Made by a program: the position numbers and the translations under genes. Shown here piece after piece: positions 49,667 through 59,176 of a stretch of 64,000 bases of DNA (position 1 is its first letter; every line of letters begins with the position of its first letter). The stretch comes from Chryseotalea sp. WA131a (GTDB taxonomy: Bacteria > Bacteroidota > Bacteroidia > Cytophagales > Cyclobacteriaceae), in NCBI GenBank assembly GCA_025370075.1, contig CP073016.1:992001-1056000 (forward strand), given 5' to 3'. Below the pieces are notes generated by a model. That model was not told the DNA's origin and did no database searches. It saw only the letters and a list, made by a program, of their open reading frames with translations.

Positions 49667-52450
49667 TTATCTACTACAAATCTCTTTAAACGAACAATAC
49701 TTACATGTATCTAAATTCTCCGTTTGGTCAAAAGGGGTTTGCTTATCGAAAATCTCCGTAAGCAATTTTACAAAGTGATCTTCAAACTCAGGTAACAAAG
49801 GCCTTACATCTCTCACCACTTTTTTATCCATCTGCAGCCCGTATTCAAAATCGGATTTAAAGAGATCTTTGCGATTGACCAACCCCGATTGCAACGTATA
49901 GGTGGAATTATTTTTTCGTTCATACACCCATGCATACAACATCGCCTGAAAGGCCGCTTTATTCCGATCTTTCTTTCGCTCAAAAAGAGAAGCAATCGAA
50001 TCAAAGCTATTGACATCCTTTCCTGTTTTGTAGTCAATGATTCGTACATGATTTTCCTTCCGGTCTACACGGTCAATCTTGCCCCCAATGGCAATTGATT
50101 GCCGATCGGAAAGCACATAGCTGGTTTTAAAATCTGCCGCCTCTAACATCTCAATCACAAACGGTGCATACTCTTTGTCTTTTTCCAGTACATGCTGCGC
50201 CATTCGCTTCACCGTTTCATTTACTACCAACTGTTGACCTTCGTATTCCACCGGTCGTTTGTCGTGCAAGGAGAAATGGTTGCGATAAGCCCGCTCCATC
50301 AATAAATCTAATTTCAAATTCAAATTGTCAAAGTGTTTGGCTTCTACCCTCCACGGGCCCGCAGGTGGTTTTACATCATGATAGAAATATTCCATCACCT
50401 TATGAAAGAGATTGCCGAATACGCGAGCATCGGCTACCTCTTCCACCTCGTTGGGCTCTTTCAACCCAATCACATTCTTAAAATAAAACATTAGGCGGCA
50501 CTCCAAATAATTGTTCAACGAAGAAGGTGTTAACTCTTTGCCCTGATAGCGCGAAAGCTTGTCGAGCACACTGGCATCTTTTGGAATGACAATGGGCTTA
50601 GGTTGCTTGATGGAGATGGGGCTATACAAAATTTTCTTCTCGTAGGGCCAGCCCGTTTCGTACATAATCTGGTTGAGGTAGCGGCTCATTTCACCCGTGC
50701 CCAATACATCGGGTTCGGTATTGTAAAACAAAAAAGCCCGTTGTGTTCGCTGCAGCAATCGATAAAAAAGATACGCGTACATGGCATCTTGTTGCTGATA
50801 CGTAGGTAACCCATATGCTTTGCGGATGGAGTACGGCAAATAAGAACCTTGCTTGGCAGAAGCCGGCCACTGTCCTTCGTTCAAAGAAAGCACAAATACA
50901 TTTTCAAAATCAAGCGTACGAGTTTCCAACACACCCATGATCTGAATGCCTTTCAGCGGCTCGCCCACAAACGGCACTTTTTCAGCCCTCGCCATTTGCC
51001 GAAACAACCGTTGCACCATCATCACTTCCATCGGCTCGGTATCATTCAGTCCTTTTAGTTTTGTCAGCATGCGATGAAACTGATACGCAAACTCTTTTTC
51101 AAACAAGGTTTGTGTTGTATTGGCCAATAGGGTAATGACTTCCAGTAATAGACCCAATAAATCCGTTGGCGCTACTTGCTTAAACACAGTCGCTATCAAA
51201 CTTGATTGTGTGGAAAAAAAATCCTCCGGTAACTGAACGAGGTTATCCTTTTTGATCTTTTCTTGAAGTTGGTTAACCGCTGTAGCATCAGTCGATTTTA
51301 TGTATGGATGGTTGAGCACATTCAGCACTGCGCGGAAATAAAATCCATTCTTGCGCTTTGTTCGGTGAAGGTCAAACACAAAATCAATCAACGAAAATAG
51401 TGGTGTGTTCACCAAAGGATAACCCATCGTAACATTGATCGCTGGCAATTGCGGTGGCAATGAATAAAGAACCGGCAGCAGCATGCTTTCATCGGGCAGC
51501 ACCACTACCGTTTTTTCGTGCTCTTCTATCGGAAGCTCTTCCAAATATTGTGCTAACAACTTTGATTGACCCGCTCGCTGCGGAACACCCAGCATAGTTA
51601 GCTTGCGTGGTCGATCTAAATTTTTGGAAGGGCTGTTGCTAAATGTCTTGCCCAAGATGGGATGCTTGCGGTACAACCGAAAAAAACTACCTGCCTCACG
51701 ATAATCTTTCTCCACATAAAAATCGTCTTCATCCCAATGCACAACAGCCGATTGATGTTGAACAAACCAACTGATAATGCTCTCCTCTGCTTTGGTCAGC
51801 GCATAAAAACCAGCAAAGACTATTTGCTTAGGGTAAAAGCCTGGCCGTTCATTGCTGATGCGTTGTGCCACTTGCTGGTGGATCATGCCCGCATAGCCAA
51901 TGCCTTCGCGTTGCAAACGTTCGGTGAAGTTTTTGTACACGGGCATTAAACTTCGCCAGAGATTCAAAAATCGCTGCTTGGTTTCTGGGGTCGAAAATTC
52001 AACGGATTGCCAAAATTCCTTTAGATATTCCTTTTGTTCTTCGGTTAGGTAATCGAAATATTCTTCTACTTCTTTTAGATTGCTCACATCGCGAAAAAGA
52101 AATTCGGCATTCACCAAATATTTATCGAGCTCATCAAAATCGCGCAACAACATTTCGCCCCAAAAATAAAATCGGTCGATGTTCTCGGTATTGGGGTTTA
52201 CTTCTTTGTAGGAGTGATACAGTTTAACGATCAGCGTAAATTTATCGGCCTCTTGCAAATCAGAAAATGAACCAATAAATTCTTCGATGGTGAGAATAGT
52301 AGGCACCCAGCGAGGAGCCGTTAAATCGTTGCGCAAGGCATCTTTAAAATAGAGAGCGGCCCTGCGGTTCGGAAATACCACGGTCAGATTTTCCCAATCA
52401 GAATAATCGGTTTTGACTGTATCGGCTAACTCTTGCAGGAATGATTTCAT
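49667..52450 (-). CDS. AddB-like PD-(D/E)xK nuclease of a recombination helicase-nuclease
   Basis: A 927-residue protein. The N-terminal three quarters resembles AddB, an inactive helicase-like scaffold: FPNRRAALYFKDAL near 28 and VLSLNEGQWP later. The C-terminal nuclease has GGKIDRVDRKENHVRIIDYKTG with the DYK catalytic pair, and cysteines C651 (NYLECRL) plus C916, C919 and C925 (CKYCSFKEIC). These can hold the 4Fe-4S cluster that closes AddB nucleases. It pairs with the AddA-like gene whose stop overlaps its ATG by 4 bp. Together they would process double-strand breaks for RecA. Confidence 0.82.
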   Translation of the reverse strand: MKSFLQELADTVKTDYSDWENLTVVFPNRRAALYFKDALRNDLTAPRWVPTILTIEEFIGSFSDLQEADKFTLIVKLYHSYKEVNPNTENIDRFYFWGEMLLRDFDELDKYLVNAEFLFRDVSNLKEVEEYFDYLTEEQKEYLKEFWQSVEFSTPETKQRFLNLWRSLMPVYKNFTERLQREGIGYAGMIHQQVAQRISNERPGFYPKQIVFAGFYALTKAEESIISWFVQHQSAVVHWDEDDFYVEKDYREAGSFFRLYRKHPILGKTFSNSPSKNLDRPRKLTMLGVPQRAGQSKLLAQYLEELPIEEHEKTVVVLPDESMLLPVLYSLPPQLPAINVTMGYPLVNTPLFSLIDFVFDLHRTKRKNGFYFRAVLNVLNHPYIKSTDATAVNQLQEKIKKDNLVQLPEDFFSTQSSLIATVFKQVAPTDLLGLLLEVITLLANTTQTLFEKEFAYQFHRMLTKLKGLNDTEPMEVMMVQRLFRQMARAEKVPFVGEPLKGIQIMGVLETRTLDFENVFVLSLNEGQWPASAKQGSYLPYSIRKAYGLPTYQQQDAMYAYLFYRLLQRTQRAFLFYNTEPDVLGTGEMSRYLNQIMYETGWPYEKKILYSPISIKQPKPIVIPKDASVLDKLSRYQGKELTPSSLNNYLECRLMFYFKNVIGLKEPNEVEEVADARVFGNLFHKVMEYFYHDVKPPAGPWRVEAKHFDNLNLKLDLLMERAYRNHFSLHDKRPVEYEGQQLVVNETVKRMAQHVLEKDKEYAPFVIEMLEAADFKTSYVLSDRQSIAIGGKIDRVDRKENHVRIIDYKTGKDVNSFDSIASLFERKKDRNKAAFQAMLYAWVYERKNNSTYTLQSGLVNRKDLFKSDFEYGLQMDKKVVRDVRPLLPEFEDHFVKLLTEIFDKQTPFDQTENLDTCKYCSFKEICSR

Positions 52451-55400
52451 GTGTTTTCCAAAACCTTAACTTCTTCTATTCTTTTTTCATTCACATATAC
52501 CAAATACCCGTTCTTTACTTGATAGCCCATCCGCGAAAGCAATACCATGTACTCCTTCACCTGATCTCTATCTTTTGAATATTCACTACCCGTTTTATAA
52601 TCCAATACCCACGCTTGCTGATCCTTAATGGCAACTCGATCGATTCGTTTTTCCTCACCATTCGCTGAAAAGAGAGAAACTTCCTTTTTGTGAATCACAT
52701 CTCTACTAAAAAATGGCGACAGAATTGGTTCGTTCAACAACCACACTACTGTTTGCGCAGTTGCCTGCATTTCTTCCATTGAAAGTTCACCAGACTCTGC
52801 GATCTGCTTTAACAATTGTTGTGCTTCATCGGCATACGAAATTTTGGAAAGCAAACGGTGCATCAACACACCCACGTTAATTTTAACTCGCTTATCGGAT
52901 GTATGAAAATAATCATGGCCGCTCTTTCGAAGAGTCAATCGATTGCGCCATTGGGTAACAGCGTATGATTTAAGGGCGACCATGGCCTCGGTGGGTTGGT
53001 TGTCATCGGTTTGGTCAATTACACCCAACGTCAATTGTTTTTCCGCTTCGTTCCAAGCCAACTGAAGAGGCTCGCTTGTTTGAATGGCTTCCCACACGAG
53101 TTGACTGACACGCTTCAGTTCAGTTGGTTTTTTTTTCGATGCAGGTGCAAGTGCAATCATTCCTTCCTCGGCACGGGTAAACGCTACATACAATACATTT
53201 AAGTTATCGATGTACACACGCTTCGTTTCTTCAGAATAATAATCTTTAAAATAAGTTGACTCAAGTGATTGGGTATACTTTACTGGGATAAAGCCCGCTT
53301 GGCTAAACAACGAATGATTTGCCTTTACCCACAGCATGGGCGATTTGTTGCCATGACCCAATTCCCAATCTAAAAAAGGAATAATCACATACTTGAACTG
53401 CAACCCTTTGGCCCGATGGATGGTGATGATCTGTGCGGCATCTACTCCACCGGCCACTTGAATAGATTTTTTTTCGCGATTGATTTCCCACCATTCCAAA
53501 AATGAACCTACATCATTTTTCTCGCGCTGCATAAATTCTTGCACCACATCCTGAAATGATTGCACGTAAATGATTTCGTCTGTCAACTGACCGAGATTAA
53601 AAATATGGATCAGGTTCTCGACCATTTCAAACAACGAAAGCGAAGCAAGGTAATCCCGCTGATGCACAAACATGGGCGGCACCCATTTTACGAAATTTTT
53701 GGTGGTGGTATCAGAAAATATTTCATTCAAGTCAGTAAACGTTTGGGTCGGCCACAACTTCTGATATTCATACGATAGATTTGCCTTGGCAATCAAATCG
53801 GCTGAGTTGTGGATTACCCGCAACGCATTGATGAGTACCACAACGCACGAAGCGCGGTACAGCATTAATGACTCATTGGAAACCACCTCATAGTTGAATC
53901 CTTCTTTTGCTTCTTGGGTTTTGTACTCAATAAACCGTGCCGCTATTTTTTGACCCTCTTTGTTTTCGCGCACCAAAAAGGCAATATCCCGTTGGCGGAC
54001 CCCTTTGCTTTGCAAATCTTCTATTATGTTTGGCAATCTCCGGAGAGCCTCTTCTTCAAAACTTGTTTCCTTGTCCGTATCCAAAAATTGAATATTGACA
54101 TAGCCTTTATCTTCTTCTCTGAAAAACTTCTGTGCAGCATCTTGGTAGGCTTCGGTTGGAAAGTTGTCTCCTGTTTGGGCCGCAATGAGTTTGGCTGCTA
54201 CGTCAAATAAAGAATTGTTAAAAGCCACCAATCGCCCTTCGCTTCGGTAATTGGTGTCAAGCGAATGGGTTTCCGAAAGCAGCTCGCTCACATCCGTTTT
54301 TACTTTTTGCTGCAAGATGGAAAGATCACCCCCGCGCCATCGGTAAATGGATTGCTTGATGTCGCCCACAATCAAACTTCTGTAATTCTGCGCCAGCCCG
54401 TTTTGCACCAAGGGCAATAAATTATTCCATTGCAGTCCGCTGGTGTCTTGAAACTCGTCTAACAAATAGTGTCTATAAAATGATCCCACTTTCTCATAAA
54501 TGAAAGACGTGTCTTGTTCGCGCATCAGCACATTCAAAAACTTGGGCGCATCCGACAAGAGCACTAGATTTTCATCACTTAAGTACTTCTTTTGGATTTT
54601 AGTCAAGTCGGCCAGTAAACCAAACGTGTATAAATTCTTGGCCACCACCGATGCGGAACTATAAAGAATATTGTTCTGCTCAATGAACTCGACCAAAGCT
54701 TGGAGTTGTGGCTGCCATCTTTTTTGGGCCATCGAATAAACAACCGCCCGAGACGATGATGATTTGTGTGCCCATTTGGCGGCATCGGATACAGTTTCCA
54801 TTACTGTATCACTTGGTAGGGAGGTCTTTGCTGAAAGATTAACAATATAAGAGAAAACCCCTTTTGATTTGCCTGTAAAATCATCTGCCGTCAATTGATT
54901 GGCCTCCATCTCTTGTACCATCTTTTGAGAAACACTTTTCACGTGGTTATCAATGGAATAAATGGTGTTGTCCAAATTTCTTTTGAATGTTTGGAAGAAG
55001 TCCTTGTCACCCGTTGCCCTCACCACATCTTCTTCAATGGATTTAAACGATTCATCTTTCATCAACCTGGCGAAATCTGAAAGGGCCGTGCGGATATCCC
55101 AATTTTCTCCTTGTTGCAATTTTTCGATGCTAAAGTCCAATACCCAACTTCGCAATTGAGGGTTGTTGGTTAGGTCATCCATCAACAAGTTGACTACTTC
55201 TTCCAGCACGAGTTCGTTATCTACTTCCAAACGGAAATTACCGAGCAAACCCGTTTCCCGGGAAAACGAGCGGATAACACGTTGAAAAAAAGCATCGATG
55301 GTGCTGATGGAAAACTCGGAATAGCGGTGCAAGAGCAAAGACAAAATCTGTGCGCTCCGTTCTTTCAATTCCTTCAACGAAAGTCTGATTTGCTCCGACT

Positions 55401-55638
55401 CCAATTGCTCGATTATCTCTTTGGCTAAATCCTGGCTTTTACCTTCCGTAAAATCGTAGAGGTAATGCAAGATTCGATCCTTCATCTCTTGCGTGCTTTT
55501 GTTGGTGAAGGTCATCGCAAGAATGTATTTGAAATAATCTGGTCGCTTCAGCGCCAACTGAATGTAGGATCTGGCCAATACCCTTGTTTTGCCAGAGCCG
55601 GCAGAAGATCGATAGATATGAAAGGGTTTAGCTGTCAA
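52447..55638 (-). CDS. AddA-like UvrD-type helicase-nuclease
   Basis: A 1063-residue SF1A helicase. Motif I is RSSAGSGKTR (residues 10-19), followed by AMTFTNKSTQEMKDRI (Ia), DEFQDTSGLQW (II), GDIKQSIYRWRGGD (III), LDTNYRS (IV), TIHRAKGLQFKYVIIP (V) and YVAFTRAEEGM (VI). The C-terminus has a RecB-like nuclease domain (RIDRVAIKDQ, WVLDYKTG). The start is a TTG at 55638; no ATG exists between the upstream stop and Walker A, so a non-ATG start seems necessary. With the overlapping AddB-like gene it forms a break-processing enzyme of AddAB/RecBCD type. Confidence 0.87.
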   Translation of the reverse strand: MTAKPFHIYRSSAGSGKTRVLARSYIQLALKRPDYFKYILAMTFTNKSTQEMKDRILHYLYDFTEGKSQDLAKEIIEQLESEQIRLSLKELKERSAQILSLLLHRYSEFSISTIDAFFQRVIRSFSRETGLLGNFRLEVDNELVLEEVVNLLMDDLTNNPQLRSWVLDFSIEKLQQGENWDIRTALSDFARLMKDESFKSIEEDVVRATGDKDFFQTFKRNLDNTIYSIDNHVKSVSQKMVQEMEANQLTADDFTGKSKGVFSYIVNLSAKTSLPSDTVMETVSDAAKWAHKSSSSRAVVYSMAQKRWQPQLQALVEFIEQNNILYSSASVVAKNLYTFGLLADLTKIQKKYLSDENLVLLSDAPKFLNVLMREQDTSFIYEKVGSFYRHYLLDEFQDTSGLQWNNLLPLVQNGLAQNYRSLIVGDIKQSIYRWRGGDLSILQQKVKTDVSELLSETHSLDTNYRSEGRLVAFNNSLFDVAAKLIAAQTGDNFPTEAYQDAAQKFFREEDKGYVNIQFLDTDKETSFEEEALRRLPNIIEDLQSKGVRQRDIAFLVRENKEGQKIAARFIEYKTQEAKEGFNYEVVSNESLMLYRASCVVVLINALRVIHNSADLIAKANLSYEYQKLWPTQTFTDLNEIFSDTTTKNFVKWVPPMFVHQRDYLASLSLFEMVENLIHIFNLGQLTDEIIYVQSFQDVVQEFMQREKNDVGSFLEWWEINREKKSIQVAGGVDAAQIITIHRAKGLQFKYVIIPFLDWELGHGNKSPMLWVKANHSLFSQAGFIPVKYTQSLESTYFKDYYSEETKRVYIDNLNVLYVAFTRAEEGMIALAPASKKKPTELKRVSQLVWEAIQTSEPLQLAWNEAEKQLTLGVIDQTDDNQPTEAMVALKSYAVTQWRNRLTLRKSGHDYFHTSDKRVKINVGVLMHRLLSKISYADEAQQLLKQIAESGELSMEEMQATAQTVVWLLNEPILSPFFSRDVIHKKEVSLFSANGEEKRIDRVAIKDQQAWVLDYKTGSEYSKDRDQVKEYMVLLSRMGYQVKNGYLVYVNEKRIEEVKVLENT

Positions 55639-55748
55639 AATGCGCTTGCTCTGAACTATTAAAAGACTAAAAATGCTAAATCAAATCGATAAGAAATAAA
55701 ATTTTTGAGTCGCTTTTACCAAAATTTTCCATTATTTTCGGGAAATTC

Positions 55749-58031
55749 ATGTCGCGCAAGCTCTATTTATGGTGGCCACGGTTTTACTACTCGTTTGCCA
55801 TACAGTTACTGCTCAACAACATCAGGCGCAATCATGTGCTACTTTTGTGTTGGATTATTCTTTTTGCCATGATCACGGGCAGTTTTGGGAAACTGTTGGG
55901 CATACCGTACTTGTTTTTGGATCCTGAATACCTCAACAAAGTCAGCTTCACGAGTTTTTTCTTCATGGGCCTTATGTCGGCTGGGTTTAGCATGGCCTTC
56001 CACATCACAGGCTATATTTCAGATGGCCACCGCTTCTCGTTTGTGGGCACACTTCCGAATCCGTTCAAAAAATTCGTAATCAACAATAGCATTATACCGA
56101 TGTTGTTTCTTGGTATTTTCATTTATCAAATTATCACCTTCCAAATCGACAACGAACATTGCACCACACAGCAATTGATTGAGCGAATTGGTGGACTACT
56201 GGCCGGCTATGGGTTAATGACTTTTCTGTTTGCCATCTACTTTCGACTTACCAATAAAGATATTTTTAAATATATGGTATGCCGCATCGATGAAAAAATA
56301 AAAAGCAATGTGAGACTAACGCGGGCAAGCGCTATGAAGAAGCTGGACATTGCACGTAAAAAACAAGTGCGGGTGGATAACTATTTGGACAGCCGCATTC
56401 GCGTAACCAAAATAGAAGATGTAAGTTTTTATGATAAGGCTACCATCCTTCAAGTATTTGATCAGAACCATTTTAACCTAGTAGTGATTGAACTGTTGAT
56501 TTTTGTGGCCGTAGTAATATTGGGCATCTTCAAAGATTATGCTGCCTTTCAATTACCTGCGGCCGCTAGCTTTATGATCTTCCTTACCATTTTTGTAATG
56601 GCTTCCGGGGCATTTGCCTACTGGTTTGGGGAGTGGTCGGCCACAGCCGGCCTAGTAGTATTCTTGTTTATCAACTATTTAGAAGGAAAAGATTTCTTTA
56701 CCAAAAAGTATGAAGCTTTTGGTATGAATTACGATACATTTCCTGCCATTTACGATGCGGACACATTACAGTTTCAAAATGATACCACTGTCATTGAAGA
56801 AGACAAGAAAACCACTTTGGTACAGCTCAACAACTGGAAGAACAAATTTCACGCTTCTCAGAAACCCAAAATGCTTTTTGTATGCGTAAGCGGTGGCGGA
56901 AAACGTGCGGCCCTGTGGACCCTGAACGCGTTGCAAACAGCCGACAGCTTAACGCATGGAAAGAGTTCTGAAAGTACGGTATTGATAACGGGTGCCTCGG
57001 GCGGATTGATTGGCGCAAGTTATTATCGAGAACTGAAGCTGCGCGAAAAATTGGGCGAGCACACCAAGCCGAATCACAAAATCCATCGGCAAATGATAAG
57101 CAGCGACAACTTGAATCCGCTCATTTTCAGTTTGCTGGCCAACGATTTATTCGTAGGCTTTACACATTTTGAATATGCTGATAAAAAATACCAAAAAGAC
57201 CGAGCGTATACATTCGAAGATCAATTGAACAAAATCACCGAAGGGTTAATGGATCACCCCATCTCCTATTATTACGAACACGAAATGAAAGGCACCATTC
57301 CAATGGTCATTCTCTCCCCTACGGTGGTAAACGATGGCCGAAAAATATACATCGCATCTCGTCCTGTTTCATTCATGAATGCTGAGTTGGAGAATTTTAA
57401 AAACTACTCGTTGGAAAAATTCAGCGGTGTCGATTTTCAACGATTCTTTAAAGAACAAGATGCCGACAAACTTCGGTTTTTGTCAGCGCTGCGCATGAGT
57501 GCTACTTTCCCTTACATCACACCCAACACTACGCTTCCAACCGATCCTCCCATCGAAATGATGGACGCTGGCATTTCTGATAACTTTGGGATCATTGATG
57601 CTGTTCGATTTATGTATGCGTTTAAAAATTGGATCAACGAAAACACCAGTGGCATTGTGGTGGTGTCCATTCGCGATTCGCCTAAGGTACCATCGGTGCA
57701 ACCGAAATCGGGGCAAACGATTTTAGATGCCCTTACTCAGCCAATCAGTTCGGTGTACAACAACTTCGAAAATTTTCAAGACATCAATGGAGACTTGTTG
57801 TTGGGGCAAGCACACGATTGGTTAGACGTTTCCATCGATCGAATTGATCTACAATACCAAGCGGAAAATTATATCAATTTGCTACAAGGCATGGATAGCA
57901 TCCGCCAAAATAATGCACGCGCATCGCTCAGTTGGCGATTAACGACTCGCGAAAAAGAAGGCATTGTAAATAATATTTACTCAGAACGAAACAAATCAGA
58001 ATTGGCACGATTCAAATCACTTCTTCAATAA
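55749..58031 (+). CDS. Multi-pass membrane patatin-like phospholipase
   Basis: A 760-residue protein. The N-terminal 320 residues carry about six transmembrane helices (for example 29-46, 68-90, 112-130, 145-165, 245-262, 273-315) with a basic cytoplasmic stretch near 178-220. The patatin domain follows: SGGGKRAALW oxyanion loop at 381-390, nucleophile S417 in TGASGG, and the catalytic Asp D606 in DAGISDN. This should be a membrane-bound lipid acyl hydrolase. The fusion of a patatin to this many helices is less common than soluble patatins. It is followed after 1 bp by the DUF2177 gene. Confidence 0.85.
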   Translation: MSRKLYLWWPRFYYSFAIQLLLNNIRRNHVLLLCWIILFAMITGSFGKLLGIPYLFLDPEYLNKVSFTSFFFMGLMSAGFSMAFHITGYISDGHRFSFVGTLPNPFKKFVINNSIIPMLFLGIFIYQIITFQIDNEHCTTQQLIERIGGLLAGYGLMTFLFAIYFRLTNKDIFKYMVCRIDEKIKSNVRLTRASAMKKLDIARKKQVRVDNYLDSRIRVTKIEDVSFYDKATILQVFDQNHFNLVVIELLIFVAVVILGIFKDYAAFQLPAAASFMIFLTIFVMASGAFAYWFGEWSATAGLVVFLFINYLEGKDFFTKKYEAFGMNYDTFPAIYDADTLQFQNDTTVIEEDKKTTLVQLNNWKNKFHASQKPKMLFVCVSGGGKRAALWTLNALQTADSLTHGKSSESTVLITGASGGLIGASYYRELKLREKLGEHTKPNHKIHRQMISSDNLNPLIFSLLANDLFVGFTHFEYADKKYQKDRAYTFEDQLNKITEGLMDHPISYYYEHEMKGTIPMVILSPTVVNDGRKIYIASRPVSFMNAELENFKNYSLEKFSGVDFQRFFKEQDADKLRFLSALRMSATFPYITPNTTLPTDPPIEMMDAGISDNFGIIDAVRFMYAFKNWINENTSGIVVVSIRDSPKVPSVQPKSGQTILDALTQPISSVYNNFENFQDINGDLLLGQAHDWLDVSIDRIDLQYQAENYINLLQGMDSIRQNNARASLSWRLTTREKEGIVNNIYSERNKSELARFKSLLQ

Positions 58032-58032
58032 A

Positions 58033-58464
58033 ATGGATTTTCTGTTTTCCTTTAAGTTTTTAAAAATAGCATTGCTATCAGCAGTTCTTTTCATCCTGCT
58101 GGATTTTCTATGGTTGGCCGTGATCGCTTCACCTTGGTATAGAAACGCACTAGGCTACTTATCTCAGTTGAGTGCCGAAGGTAAAATCACTTTCAACATT
58201 CCCGCAGGTTTAATAGCTCAGCTTGCAATTTCGTTTACCCTTTCGTTCGTCATTATGCTTAGCCTTCAAGTTGACAACCGGTTGGTAACCGCAATGCTGG
58301 TCGGTGGATTTATCGGGCTTGCCTTCTATGCTTGTTACGATTTTACAAACCTATCTTTTGTAAAAGATTGGCCGCTATGGATCTCCTTAATCGATATGGC
58401 GTGGGGAACGTTGCAAGGTGTATTGGCAGGTGTTTATGTCTATTTTATGAATCAGCATTTTTAA
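58033..58464 (+). CDS. DUF2177-family membrane protein
   Basis: A 143-residue protein with four predicted helices. Family signs are FILLDFLWLAVIASPWYRNALGYL in key positions, the GGFIGLAFYACYDFTNLSFVKDWP loop and DMAWGTLQG. DUF2177 proteins are inner-membrane proteins of unknown function. The ATG is 1 bp after the patatin stop and its stop is 4 bp before the SMUG2 GTG, so the three genes form one tight unit. Confidence 0.85.
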   Translation: MDFLFSFKFLKIALLSAVLFILLDFLWLAVIASPWYRNALGYLSQLSAEGKITFNIPAGLIAQLAISFTLSFVIMLSLQVDNRLVTAMLVGGFIGLAFYACYDFTNLSFVKDWPLWISLIDMAWGTLQGVLAGVYVYFMNQHF

Positions 58465-58468
58465 CAAC

Positions 58469-59140
58469 GTGTTATCGCCACACATCACACATTTTAATAA
58501 AGGTCTTTCGATTTCAATTCGCCTCCCGAAAGGAATTGTGGTACTGAATCCTTTTAAGGACGAGGTAACGCGATACCTGAGCGAAGCCTTCTATAAAAAG
58601 TACTATTCAGACTCCAACAAGCGCACAGCTATTATTGGTATCAATCCTGGTCGGTTTGGGAGCGGCATCACGGGAGTGCCGTTTACTGACCCTATCAACT
58701 TAGAGAAATACTGTGGTATCAAAAATAACCTGCCCAAAAAGCACGAACTATCATCCGAATTTGTGTATCGCGTCATAGAGGCCTATGGTGGGTTGCAAAA
58801 TTTTTATGGTGATTTCTATTTTACTTCCGTATCACCTCTGGGCTTCACCAAAGACGGAAAGAACATCAACTACTATGATGACAAAGTTCTTCAAACGAAA
58901 TTGGAAGATTTCATTTGCGAATCCTTCACCACCCAACTAAGTTGGGGCATCAACCGCGAAGTTGCATTTGTTTTTGGTGAAGGCAAGAATTACGATTTTT
59001 TGGAAAAACTCAATCAACAGCACCGATTTTTTAAATTACTTATTCCGCTTCCTCATCCACGTTTCATCATGCAATACAAGCGCAAGAAGGTAGATGAATA
59101 CATTGCCTTATATTTGCGGGCTTTACAGGGTACTACGTAG
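58469..59140 (+). CDS. SMUG2-type uracil-DNA glycosylase family protein
   Basis: A 223-residue protein starting at GTG 58469. The active-site loop is IIGINPGRFGSGITGVPF (about 54-71) and the DNA-intercalation motif is PLPHPRFIMQY near residue 195, the layout of the SMUG2 branch of uracil-DNA glycosylases. It would excise uracil or damaged pyrimidines in base-excision repair. The Asn in the GINPG motif is the usual SMUG position. It is the third gene of a tight unit with the patatin and DUF2177 genes; no functional link is evident. Confidence 0.85.
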   Translation: MLSPHITHFNKGLSISIRLPKGIVVLNPFKDEVTRYLSEAFYKKYYSDSNKRTAIIGINPGRFGSGITGVPFTDPINLEKYCGIKNNLPKKHELSSEFVYRVIEAYGGLQNFYGDFYFTSVSPLGFTKDGKNINYYDDKVLQTKLEDFICESFTTQLSWGINREVAFVFGEGKNYDFLEKLNQQHRFFKLLIPLPHPRFIMQYKRKKVDEYIALYLRALQGTT

Positions 59141-59176
59141 CGTTGGCGAAATAGCACAGAAGAAGTAAAGCACACC

